Origin: Manis javanica
Taxonomy: Eukaryota; Chordata; Mammalia; Pholidota; Manidae
Direction of reading: 5' to 3'
Length of the DNA: 64,000 nucleotides
Assembly (NCBI RefSeq): GCF_040802235.1
Contig: NC_133169.1
Span: forward strand, 46,755,034-46,819,033
Shown here: positions 1 to 9,958 of the stretch, one piece after another
Layout: each line of letters begins with the position of its first letter
Numbering within the stretch: the first letter of the stretch is position 1
Made by a program: the position numbers and the translations under genes
The notes under the pieces: model-generated
Seen by the model: the letters and a program-made list of their open reading frames with translations, nothing else
What the model was told of the DNA's origin: nothing
Database searches by the model: none

Positions 1-520
1 ATCCTTCCCTTTCTAGGCCTGGCTGGGTATTTTAGAGCGTGGATCCCTAACCTCTCCCTGTTAGCAAGACCCCTATACGGCCTCAGCAAGGGCCCCCCTG
101 AAGAACCATTATCCTCCTCATCCCGATACTCCTTCATTAAGCTCTGTCGAGCCCTTGTAGAAGCCCCAGCTCTCCCTCTTCCTGATTTGTCGAAACCCTT
201 CTCATTATACATTCATGAGAGGTCCAGTCAAGCTCTAGGAGTCCTAGGCCAATATTATGTCCCATCCTTTGCCCCAGTAGCTTATCTCTCCAAGAAATTA
301 GACCTCACAGTTCGGGGATGGGCCCCCTGCCTATGGGCATTAGCCGCTAGACAGCTCTTGCAGAAAGAAGCTCATAAACTGACATTCAGGGCGCCCCTTA
401 CCATTCTGTCCCAACATCACCTAAAAGATCTCTTAACCTACAAAAGTTTACAGACTCTCCCTCCTTCCAGACTCCTGACCTTACTGTCCTCTTTCCTCCA
501 AAATCCCATTCACCCCCTTT
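1..520 (+). pseudogene. ERV class I pol fragment (RT connection / start of RNase H)
   Basis: An open frame runs from the window edge. It begins FLPFLGLAGYFRAWIPNLS and continues through AYLSKKLD and GWAPCLWALAA to LLTLLSSFLQNP. This is the thumb/connection and early RNase H region of gammaretrovirus-like polymerases. The rest of RNase H and all of integrase are missing: the frame meets the env leader within about 30 bases (roughly 510-539), so a large internal deletion joins pol to env. The frame stays open to 714, but beyond about 520 it only overlaps env. The element continues to the left of the window, so 5' LTR, gag and the RT catalytic core cannot be judged. Non-functional relic. Confidence 0.85.
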
Positions 521-538
521 GCCATCCATACCTGAATC

Positions 539-2223
539 ATGACTTTTTCCTCCTTTACTGCTCCCTTGCTTTTTTGCCTCATTTCTATTGTCTTCCCCAC
601 CACCCAAGCCTCCTTTGTATGGCGATTCAAAGTCAGACAAACTTACACACAGCATCAAACAAAAGTTACTGCCCTCATTACCACATCAGACTGCCCTCTG
701 AAAGGCTGCTCTGAGCCTTTATACCTCCACTTTCCTCCCTCCACCGAAGTGTTCAATAGCAGCTACCTTTATTCTCCCCACCTGTTCTTCCTCTATGAGC
801 AAAGACAAGCCTATTGCAGGTGATGGCAAGACACCTACGGAGGATGTCCCTACTGGTCCTGTGCCATTCACTACATGGGTAACTTCCAGTATCCACAGTA
901 TTACTCCTCCAACCATTTCATGAAATATCCCAATGGCTCATTCTCCTTATCAATCCCAGATCCCTGGGACTCTCGATGGGCTGCCGGAGTCACAGCCTCG
1001 GTTTACTATGGGGGGTCCTCAACCCCCCACAGTACCCTTCATATCTCTCAAGAGTATGTTCCCTCTCACTCCCAGATCTCTCAAGTTGCATCAGATATCG
1101 GACATTCCAAAAAAGTCATTATGCAAACTCTTGATGGCGCCTCTTCATCTTCTTATTCCTCCTACTCTTGGTTACAGCTCATTCAAGACACCACCATCTT
1201 TCTCAACCACACCCTAAACTCTGCCAATTGTTTCTTGTGCACATCATTTCAGTGCCCACTGCTGGCCACGGTGCCCCTTAACATTTCCAACTACTCCTTC
1301 CATGCAGAAGGACAACCCCTCCGCCCCTTAGCAGACATACTCCTATGGGAACCAGAATACGCAGATAATCTCACCATCCACCACTGTGTAGGCCCAACTC
1401 CACCCCCCTCCAGTGCACTTCACTTCCTCTCTATCTACACCCCTACCTCCAGCTCTAAGACTTTTACACAACTGGGACACTTCTTTTGGTGTAATGGCAG
1501 TCTTTTCAACTCACTGCCTCCCAACTCCTATACACCCTGCATTCTCATCACCCTAATCCCAAAGCTTACACTTTACAGCATGGTAGAATTTCTTGAGCTC
1601 CAACCTCCCTTGCCCTCGAGCACAAAAGGGCTGCTTTCCTTCCCATTATGGTCAGTATTTCCCTACCCACCTCAGCCATTGGGGCAGGATTTTCAGAGGG
1701 AGCCTTGGGTCACTCTCTATGGGCAGTTAGAGATCTCAACGCCAAACTTGAGAGAGCCCTGACATCCACTGCCGATTCCCTGGCCTCTCTCCAAAGACTG
1801 GTCACTTCGCTAGCTAAGGTAACCTTTCAAAACCGGCGGGCCTTAGATCTGCTTACAGCCAAGAAGGGTGGCACCTGCGTCTTCCTTCAAGAAGAGTGCT
1901 GCTATTACATCAATGAATCCAGCATTGTAGAAACTGACATTACCAGACTCACTAACCTTGCCTCCAGCCTCCACTCTGCTTCCAATTCCAACCCATTCTC
2001 TTCAATACTAACAAACCCCCTCCTTACCTGGCTCTGGCCCATTGCAGGCCCCATAATAATCATTCTTCTCACCTGTCTCTTCTTACCCTGTATAATAAAG
2101 TTCATCAAATCCCAAGTCAGAAAAATCTCTAATCAAGCTTTCAACCAGCTTTTACTCAGGAACTACCAGCTTCTGGCCACAGAAGATCCCTCACCCTCAC
2201 ATGACCTCCTCACCACATGCTGA
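539..2223 (+). pseudogene. Broken endogenous gammaretrovirus-like envelope (env)
   Basis: The reading starts at ATG 539 with a hydrophobic signal-peptide-like leader (LLFCLISIVF). The surface-subunit part is rich in N-X-S/T sites. An in-frame TGA at 821-823 interrupts it, and the same frame then resumes and runs to 1762. The transmembrane subunit lies in another frame (open 1648-2223, and homologous back to about 1610), so there is a frameshift near 1590-1615, close to the SU/TM boundary. TM shows a fusion-peptide-like segment, a heptad region ending FQNRRALDLLTAKKGG (the immunosuppressive-domain position), an intact CX6CC motif (CVFLQEECC), a membrane span near 2035-2095 (WPIAGPIIIILLTCLF) and a short tail. 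The domain order is that of class I ERV envelopes (ERV-H/F-like group, inferred). At least two lesions make it a pseudogene, although TM alone is open. Confidence 0.88.
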
Positions 2224-2523
2224 GATGGACCCCTCTCCCAGCTGGAAACTGTTCCTGGAAACAATGGCTGCAGACGCCTGGCTCCTGACACCCATATCCT
2301 TTTGGCACCATTGGAATCAACAGGTCCTCGACCTGTGGTTACAGTGAACCTTCATTGATTTCCAACCTGAAGAAGTCCACATCTACTCATCCTTACTGTG
2401 GGGAGTCCTATCAACCCTTTCCTCCCAATCCTCAAGCCCTCACTCCCTTCTCCACCCCTGTTCAGCAGGAAGCAGTCAGAGAGAAAGCAACATCCACAAC
2501 CCCATAGAGGAGAAAGGGGGGAA
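2224..2523 (+). other. Env to 3' LTR spacer with polypurine tract
   Basis: Non-coding stretch between the env stop and the LTR. It ends in a purine run (about 2505-2523, AGAGGAGAAAGGGGGGAA) immediately before TGAAGGG. That is the polypurine tract from which plus-strand synthesis starts in retroviruses, and it fixes the LTR start and the element's orientation. Confidence 0.7.
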
Positions 2524-2772
2524 TGAAGGGCCCCCACCAGTAAGATGGTGAACTTCCTGCTTCTCTTCGGGGTCCTTGGTTCCCGCCAGCACCACCTGAA
2601 GCCCAATCACCTCTCACCCCCCTCCCAATCCCAGCACCTAGCCAATAGCCACCAGCCCCGTAGAAGTGACACCTCAATCAGCTCATGCCCCTTCTTATAT
2701 AACTCAGCACCTTTCCCTAATAAAGAGGAATTCTCCGGTGAATTGCTGCTGTGTGTCGCTCCTTTCCTTTCA
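2524..2772 (+). repeat. 3' LTR of the class I ERV
   Basis: About 249 bp bounded by TG...CA, directly after a polypurine tract. It contains a TATA-like CTTATATAACTC at 2693-2704 and an AATAAA signal at 2719-2724, followed by about 45 bp of R/U5. The right edge is set by the start of an unrelated ERV-L-type LTR. The partner 5' LTR lies outside the window. Confidence 0.7.
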
Positions 2773-2775
2773 CTT

Positions 2776-3088
2776 CTAAAAACCAAAATCAGTCAAAGGG
2801 AGAAATAAAGTTTAAAACCCATTTATTTCTCACAAACTGCAGTGTCAGTCCATCTTTCTTCTCTGTTCTAGCAGCTACCACACCGACCTTTTCCCTCACC
2901 TCTCAGGTACCGATAAGCCCTCTGTTTCCCAGGTAATCACACATAGATATGGAGATGAACTTCTCTAACCCTGAGGAAAGATGCAAATGCACTAAAGCCA
3001 TACTTCTTTTCACCTCTGAACGCCTATTGATATGCAGATATAATAAAGCCTGGCGAGATATTCTGGAAAAGTTACAATTTTACCCACA
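2776..3088 (-). repeat. Truncated ERV-L-type LTR
   Basis: Reading on +, ATCAGTCAAAGGGAGAAATAAAG through TTTTACCCACA matches the LTRs at 8189-8504, 11609-11921 and 57753-58065 in order and orientation, so the LTR itself reads on the minus strand. The last part of U5 is missing where the class I LTR abuts it. The simplest reading is that the class I provirus inserted into a pre-existing ERV-L LTR. Confidence 0.7.
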
Positions 3089-4190
3089 AGTACAAATATT
3101 GAAAATGTTCATGTGACAATAGTGACAAAAGTACATACTCAGTCAACAGAAGGCAATAAATTAAATTACATGAGATTTAAAGGATAGACAGTAAAATTTT
3201 AAATTTTAGGGAGAAGCAGAGCTTAAAAATAAACAATACCATGTCAATCTTTTAGATTAATATTTTACATGGGGTAAATTTCTGTGAAGGATTCATGCCA
3301 AATTTAATAGTAATTTATGAATGGAATGTAGTTACATAAAAAATTAAACCATAACATGGAAAATGATAATCAGAATATAAAAACAGAAAGGAAGTAAAGC
3401 TTTTCTTTTGTTATATTGTGTTTTGCTTTGTTTTACAACCACATATGATTCAACAATAACTCTAGGCTGTTTTAACATGAAGACAAAACATTTGCAAATA
3501 AAGTCAAAATTCAGTATATTTCCTAAACTGATCATGTTAATTTTTACTACCAAAGTTCAAGTCAACTAGATAAGTGCTTCTTGAACATGACATAAGGAGT
3601 TTTATTTTTCCTCCAATCTTTAAGTAATGTTTCTTTTCAAAAACTAACTTTCTAGAAAATTGATATTTGAAAATAATACAAAATATAAATCTAATGATGC
3701 CAGCTTGGGTCACATAGCAATGCCAACATTTTGTGACAGTGTGGACACTCTTAATCTTAATTGTGGCACTCACACTGAGACCAATGTACAAATCATGGAC
3801 TCATGTTCTAATCCATAGACTGAAGAGCTCTGAACTAAATTTCTGCTCTCTCAGTATCCAGGCAGAATGTGTTGTCCAACTTATAACATAACTAAATAAC
3901 TCTTTTTTGAGAATTTATCTCTATTCAAAGACTTCATATAAAGTCAACTATGTCAATCTTCTTTGAAACAATAAGCCTCATAAGCTGGATATTACTGAAG
4001 ATAAATAGTTCTATGTGTCATATCCAAACAGTAGGATTTGTGAGCCTAAACTCTAGAACTTTTCTCCTTTTTTATACTCAGGAATGGCTGAAAGACATAT
4101 AGTTGAACTTCCCACAACACAGAGTCCAACATGTGAAATAGATGTAAATGCTGTGAAAGAATTTACAGTAATTTTATTAATTATTTTTCC
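3089..4190. other. Intergenic AT-rich DNA
   Basis: No recognisable gene or repeat. It is upstream flank of the OR pseudogene and would have held its promoter and 5' exon, neither of which I can place. Confidence 0.6.
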
Positions 4191-4204
4191 ATTCCATGTC
4201 TTTC

Positions 4205-4240
4205 ATGGTTTATTCCCTTTGCTTTCCTGGTCAACCAGCA
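4205..4240 (+). promoter_or_regulatory. Degenerate splice acceptor upstream of OR pseudogene
   Basis: OR coding exons normally begin shortly after a 3' splice site. The pyrimidine tract (TTTATTCCCTTTGCTTTCC) is kept, but the AG seen at the same place in the two other ORs is GG here (4229-4230). The next AG, at 4237-4238, could serve as a substitute. Confidence 0.55.
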
Positions 4241-4249
4241 TTTCCGGAA

Positions 4250-5183
4250 ATGGCCAATTCCACCATGGTGACTGAGTTTCTTCCCATGGGCTTTGCTGAG
4301 ATGCTGGAGTTAAGGGTCCTACATGCCCTGTTATTCCTGCTGATGTACTTGGCCACCCTGTTAGGGAATCTCATCATCGTCACTGCCACCACTCTGGACC
4401 AGAGCCTTCACACCCCTATGTACTTCTTCCTCAGGAATCTGTCCATCTTAGACATGTGCTACATTTCTGTCACTGTGCCCAATGCCTGTGTCAACTCCCT
4501 CACTGACAACAGGGCCATTTCAGTGGCTGGCTGTGCAGCTCAGATCTTCCTGGTGCTTTGGCTTGCTGTTACAGAGCTTCTGTTCCTCACCATCATAGCC
4601 CGTGACCACTATGTTGCCATCTGCCGGCCCCTCCACTACCCCGTCATCATGAACCAAAGAATCTGTATCCAGATGACACTGGTCTCCCTGCTCAGTGGTC
4701 TGATCTATGCAGGTGTGCACACTGGGAACACATTCCGGCTGTCCTTCTGTTGGTCCAATGTGGTCTGTCAGTTCTTCTGTGACATCCCCTCTCTGCTGCA
4801 GATCTCCTGCTCTGACACTTTCAGCAATGAGCTCTTAATTCTTATTTCTGCCATGGGGATTGGTGGTGGTTGTTTTATTTTCATTACAATGTCATATAGT
4901 GGCATATTTTCTACTGTGCTCAGGTTTCAAAGCAGAGAGCGAGGAAAGGCCTTTTCCACGTGTGTCCCTCACATCCTGGTGGTGTCCATTTTCCTCAGTT
5001 TTGGCAGCTATGTGTATGTAAGCCCTTCAGCATCCTCTGATACAATTCTGGACATGATTTTTTCTGTATTTTATAGCCTGTATTCTAGTCTTGAATCCTA
5101 TAATCTACAGTCTTAGAAACAAACAGGTAAAGGGTGCTGTGAGGAAAATTGTATCAAGAAAGTTTTATTCAGGAAAATTATAA
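4250..5183 (+). pseudogene. Olfactory receptor pseudogene, OR14-like
   Basis: Seven-transmembrane odorant receptor of class A GPCR type that would act in olfactory cilia through Golf. The start at 4250 (MANSTMVTEF) matches the intact paralogue at 39475-40404; an upstream ATG at 4196 lies in the former intron. Visible: N-glycosylation site at the N-terminus, GN in TM1, PMYFFL, LSILDMCY, KAFSTCVPH. Lesions: (1) loss of about 2 bases near 5089-5090 in TM7, which breaks the PPFLNP region and creates a TAG at 5114-5116, while the original frame continues to TAA 5181-5183; (2) MACDRYVAIC reads IARDHYVAIC, losing the DRY arginine; (3) the splice-acceptor AG just upstream reads GG at 4229-4230. The 288-residue truncated product would lack normal TM7. 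Family assignment OR14 is from overall sequence and is fairly sure. Confidence 0.9.
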
Positions 5184-6239
5184 AGATTCTTTTCAGGTTT
5201 ATCTGAAGGTCTCAGTAAGATTCAAACTTTTGGAAAATCCACTATTTTCTGTTTTACCCATTAGACTGCCAACCCTTGAGTTACATGTACTGGAATTGAG
5301 ATTTGACTCTTATAAAATAATTTTGTGTTTTATATCACCATTTCAATTTTCTAAAAGAAAAGAGTAAGGATTTTTAATCAGTGGATATGATTCAAATAAT
5401 TTGTTAAGAATCATTTTAGATTGTGTTTGTAATTCATCAGTATTTAACAAAATAAATATTATACAAAAGAAATCTCAACAATTTCAACATGGAGATAGCT
5501 TAATGGCCATATTACCTGATTTTATGCAATGAAATAAAAAATAATAAATACTATGATACACAATTATAGAAATTCAATTACTTGGAAAATTTTAAAATGA
5601 AATAAAATAATGATCTAAGAATCATATATAATCAAGATAATAATGTCATGTATCTGGAAAATGGCAAAAATTATATCCACAAATGAGAACTAAAGAGCAG
5701 TGGTTTTAATCTACTTATGAATAAGGTAAAACAATTTTCCATTGTTTATGGAAGGTACCGTGTATCTTTGTCTGAGTCTCTCATTATATCAGCAACTCCT
5801 TGCTGAGTGGAACATTTTCAGATTTTAACACCTTGCTGCTGGCTGCAAGTTGATTCTTATCTTCTCAGGTATATTATCAAATCTATATATTCTTTCTGAG
5901 TAATGGGTCATGTCTGACAATTATGAAAACTTAATCCTAGCTATCACTAATTTATTAAATAATACAAATTCATATTAACATATATATTTACCAGTGTTAA
6001 CTTTAAATTTATTTAAGCTTATTAGGGTGTATAGAATAGTCCTCCATCTAAACTTGTGACCTAAGAACCAGTATAAATATTTCCTTGTTTCCACAACTGT
6101 ATTTTCCTTAAACTTTTTGTTTTATAAACTGGTATACAACTTTGCCTCATTAATTCCTAACAGTATTCACACATTTTCAAGAACAAAGGAGAAAGAAATC
6201 AGTTCATATAAAATCATGCCTAACACAACAAGTCCCAAT
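5184..6239. other. Intergenic AT-rich DNA
   Basis: OR pseudogene 3' flank. No gene or clear repeat seen. Confidence 0.6.
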
Positions 6240-6500
6240 AAAAATATATTGTTTCTAGGTCAGGAGCCTAGAGGTCAGATGTCAAAGTGCAGGAAGGCGT
6301 GGCTCTTTCCTAAGGCTGTGAAGAGAATCTGTTCTATGCTTCTCTGCTGGATTCTGCTGGCTTTCTGGCAAACTTTGGCATTCCCTGGTCTCTGCTGCAT
6401 AACCCCCATCACTGCCCTTATTCTCATGTGGTGTTCTGTGTGTGTGTGTGTCTGCTTCTAAATCTCCCTTTTTGATAATAATACCGGTCATACTAGAGGT
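6240..6500 (+). repeat. Ancient interspersed repeat (MER/MLT-like)
   Basis: GC-richer block in AT-rich flank. Its phrases (GCTCTTTCCTAAGGCTGTGAAG, GGCATTCCCTGGTCTCTGCTGC, CTCATGTGGTGTTCTGTGTGTG) resemble an old mammalian interspersed repeat. I cannot name the subfamily. A short (GT)n tract sits at 6437-6451. The open frame across it is not a gene. Confidence 0.4.
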
Positions 6501-7179
6501 TAGGCTTTAACATATGAATTTTTAGTGAATATAATTCTATCCATAATGTCAATGAAAAAAATGAAAAACGCACTGAGTAGTTAGCTGATGAAGAACACTA
6601 AGGGATGTTTGGGTAAAATGTTCACAGTGGTCATGGCGATTAATTGTCACTTTGGATAAATATTCTTTTGCAGAGTGTCAATTAAATTCTATTGCTTTTG
6701 ACCAGGAAAGAACTTCAGTTTGGTGGTGGAAGAGATCACGTCGTTTTGTGGTCAATAAAAAAGAAAAATATACCTATAGTTCTTTATTGGTTTCAGCTGA
6801 TTAGAATTTATTCATGACGAAATATAATGATCAGTGTTAATATCTCCAAGAGAAGTGTTATTTATGCATTTTTTTCTTTACAAATATTTTCTTTTAACCT
6901 CTCCTCCATTTTTTGACTTAGGATAACCACGTAGAGGCTACACAACTTATCAGGTTTTAGATCTATACCACCATCTTGGTTTCATATGACGTTTTTATGG
7001 GACTTTATTTTCTTTTTTCCAAGTTTTGAAAACTCTTTGATATAGAATCACCTGGTGCATAAGCCAACAGGATGGTGGCTCTGCCATAGCACTTAATATC
7101 TGTGAACAAGTTACCTTTAACAGAAACAATTAGGATCGAACAACATAACTAAAATTCCTAGAGCAGCAGATGTGTAGAT

Positions 7180-7860
7180 GAACAACAGACACAAAAAAGA
7201 TCAATGCCACTAATGACCAGGGAAATGTGAAACATAACCGCAGTGAGATATCAACTCACACCAGAGTGGCTGATATTAACAAGACAAGAAACAGCAAATT
7301 TTGGCAAGGATAGGGAGAAAAAGAACAATTGTAAACTGCTGGTGCAACCAGTATGGAAAGGTATGGAGGTTTCTTAGAAAAGTAAAAATAGAAATACCAC
7401 ATGACCCCAAAATACCAGTTCTGGGAATTTACCTGAAGAAAAAATTGTCAGTAATCTGAAAGATATAGGCGTCCCATTGTTTACTGAAGCATTATGTATA
7501 ATAGCCAGGACATGCAAGCAGCTGTCATGTCCATTGACAGATGAATGGATAAATAAGCTATGGTACATAAATACAAAGGAATATTAGTCATGAAAACATA
7601 TTTGCAGCAACATGGATGAACCCAGACAGTGTTATGCTACAAAAAATAGGTCAGATAGGAAAAGAAACATATGGTCTGATTTCACTTAAAATGGAACCTA
7701 AAAAATAAAGCAAATAGAACAAATGAAACAAAAATAGACTCATAAACACACAGAACAAACATGATTGCAATGGTGTAGGGGGTTGTGGGATGGGAAAAAT
7801 ACGAGAGTTAAAGAGATAAAAATTTCCAATTATTAAATAACTCAGAGTAATTAAAATGCA
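7180..7860 (+). mobile_element. Old L1 fragment (ORF2 C-terminus and 3' UTR)
   Basis: Degraded match to L1 ORF2 3' coding sequence in order: the region equivalent to TATCACCTCACACCAG, CTGCTGGTG, GGAATTTACC, then ATGAATGGATAAA, GGAATATTA and GCAACATGGATG, which are also present at 25560-25980 in L1-B. Many substitutions and no intact frame. An immobile relic. Confidence 0.8.
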
Positions 7861-8188
7861 TCATAGGTAATATTGTCAATGTATTTCAATATCATTCTAT
7901 GGGGATAGTTACTATCTACACTTACGGTGAGAATTTTGTGAGGTAAAAAATAAGACTCAGAACTTAGTTGAACTTTCAATAAATAGAAGATAAAAAGGAG
8001 AATCAAATAACAATTCTAAAACAGAAAACCATACAAATTAAATAAATCTCAGGGATTGTCTCAAGAGCAGAGGACATGAAAAAATAATCATTGAACTTGA
8101 AGGAAAACAATATGAGTTGCCCAATATGATGATTGGGAAGAAATTAGACTAAATGAGAATGAACAGAACCCATATAGCCTTATGGGAC
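7861..8188. other. Intergenic flank of ERV-L provirus
   Basis: No gene or repeat recognised. The boundary with the provirus is just before TGTAACTCGGGG at 8189. Confidence 0.6.
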
Positions 8189-8504
8189 TGTAACTCGGGG
8201 CGGGGGGGAGGGGAAGTCCCGGGGCAAAAAACCTTTGAAACTTAAATCAGTCAAAGGGAGAAATAAAGTGGGAGAAACCCATTTATTTCTTACAAGCAGT
8301 CCACTTCTCCTCTCCTGTGTCTCTTGTGACCCAGCTGCAGAAGAAGGGACCCCACCCAACTTCTCATCCCAATAAGTCCTGGCTCACACAAGTACACACT
8401 GATATTGAAATGGACTACTTCTCTCCACCATTTGGAAACACCTATAGATACAGAGATGCACTAAGGCCAGGTGAGAGATTCTAGAAATGTTGCAATTTTA
8501 CACA
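8189..8504 (-). repeat. 3' LTR of ERV-L provirus 1
   Basis: About 316 bp. On the minus strand it starts TGTGTAAAATTGCA and ends GAGTTACA. It is collinear with the copy at 11609-11921, so the two bracket a provirus. On the minus strand a G-rich polypurine-like stretch (GGAGGGGTGGGC) precedes it. A G/C run at 8199-8213 interrupts the U5 end. Confidence 0.8.
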
Positions 8505-8720
8505 GAGCCCACCCCTCCAGATATTTTGATTTACAATCTAGTTGTTGCCCATCTTCTGCAATGGCTCCTGTGTGAGAAAACTGGAGCATTGTGACCAGAC
8601 TAATAACATACAATAGCAACAATAAAATCGTGATAATTCTCAAGCAGGAGGATTCAGCTAGGTTCAAAGTCCTATGCAGATAAAGTCCATAGCTCGCTCA
8701 TTACACAGGTGGCCAGTAGT
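8461..8720 (-). pseudogene. ERV-L 3' region with short hydrophobic peptide frame
   Basis: Just upstream of the 3' LTR a frame reads LRIITILLLLLYVISLVTMLQ then FSHTGAIAEDG, a strongly hydrophobic segment with a polar tail. A clear homologue occurs at about 30100-30240 (+) just upstream of that copy's LTR (LRIIILLLLLLYVVSLVTALQ). ERV-L elements are generally described as lacking env, so this may be a decayed env-like tail or a small 3' gene. I cannot assign it. Confidence 0.5.
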
Positions 8721-8784
8721 TGAAGAGGTAGAGAGTTTAGAGCAATCATCACATGGCAGTTACAGCCAGGGGGCAGGACAAGCA

Positions 8785-9450
8785 TTATCCATCCAGTAGT
8801 CCAAAGACTCCAAAACTCTTGTAAGACTACCACAGTGGTAGGGGTAAGGAAGGCCTGGACCTTGTCTCTGACTCTTTCTGGGATAACTTTAGTTTTACCT
8901 TACCAGATGACCCCCAAGAACTTTACAGACAAACGAGGTCCCTGAACCTTGGTGCTGTTCACAGCCCATCCTTTCTCCTGTAGATGTTGCAGCACCCAAG
9001 ATACTGCCCCTTCTAAATCTGCAAGAGAATCAGATGTGAGCAAAATGTCATCAATGTAGTGATACAGCCATACTGTTTTTGATTTCTTCCATGTCGCCAA
9101 ATCTTGGGCTACAAGTCTGTGACAAATGGTGAGACTGTGGAGGTGTCCCTGAGGAAGGACAGTGAATATCCACTGCCACTCTTCCCACAGGAAGGGAAAC
9201 TGTTCCTGACTTTCCTGTGCTATGTCAGTGGAGAAGAAAGCGTGACCAAGGTCTGCAGTATAATGATACATCCCCAGTTCATGACTGAGTGTGTCCATAA
9301 TAGCTGCTATAGAGGGGACAGCAGCATGCAAAAGGGGTGTGACTTTATTCAATTCCCTGTAGTGCACTGTAATATGCCAGGAACCATCTGTCTTTTTCAC
9401 AGGCACACTGGGGAATTAAAAGGACTATTGTGGCCTTTATGATGCCCACC
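8785..9450 (-). pseudogene. ERV-L reverse transcriptase fragment
   Basis: The minus-strand open part (9406-8900) carries RT landmarks in order: GSWHITVHYRELN, TVLPQGHLHS, then LYHYIDDILLTSDSL with the catalytic YIDD motif, then KFLGVIW. The wording is that of ERV-L (class III) polymerases. After about 8785 the sequence jumps directly to the 3' region, so the RT thumb, RNase H and integrase are deleted. The provirus at 54175-58065 keeps the connection and part of RNase H, which confirms the deletion. Confidence 0.88.
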
Positions 9451-9772
9451 TTCTTCAACTCCTATAGAGTTTCTCCAATTTCCTTGTGCCCCAGGCAATT
9501 TTTACTGCTTGTATTTGTCACTCACTGAGGAACAGGCAGAGCTACAGGCAGGTGCTTAGCATGTCCCCTCAGAACTGCACTTACCACACATACCCTCTGT
9601 CTGAACTCACCTACAGTGGTCTGTAACCACAGGCCCTGCAGGATATCTACCACCCAAATATATTCAGGGATGGGAGAAATATACTCAGTGTACACCTTTG
9701 TCGGTAAATACCCTATCCCCAGTGGGATTTAGGATTTCTTCACTCTAATTGCCTTACCCCCATAGTCATCAG

Positions 9773-9958
9773 TCACAGCAGGGGTCCTTGAAAATGCTCA
9801 GGGTTGTCATAAATCAGAGAACACTCAGCTCCTGTGTCCACCAGGACCAGGACACGTACATTCACAGGTAACCAATGAATTGCTAATTCTACATGTGGCC
9901 TCTGATCCCCACCACATCCCCCAACATGGGGGCCTTGACCCCCCATCAGTCTAACCAT
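9773..9958 (-). pseudogene. ERV-L protease fragment
   Basis: Contains VLVDTGAECSLIYDNPEHF, the aspartyl-protease DTGA active-site strand, between Gag and RT in the expected order. The homologous protein piece is at 56073-55795. No continuous gag-pro-pol frame remains. Confidence 0.8.

Noticed and set aside
875-1217. Overlapping plus-strand frame 933-1217 beside env
   Set aside because: A shadow of env in another frame, with low-complexity proline/serine composition.
4520-4720. Minus-strand frame inside the OR pseudogene
   Set aside because: OR genes commonly show this antisense frame (the same at 39889-40137); it mirrors conserved OR codons.
6117-6461. 114-aa plus-strand frame
   Set aside because: Half lies in AT-rich flank and half in an old interspersed repeat; no coding signature.
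7374-7568. Minus-strand 64-aa frame
   Set aside because: Antisense to an old L1 3' fragment.
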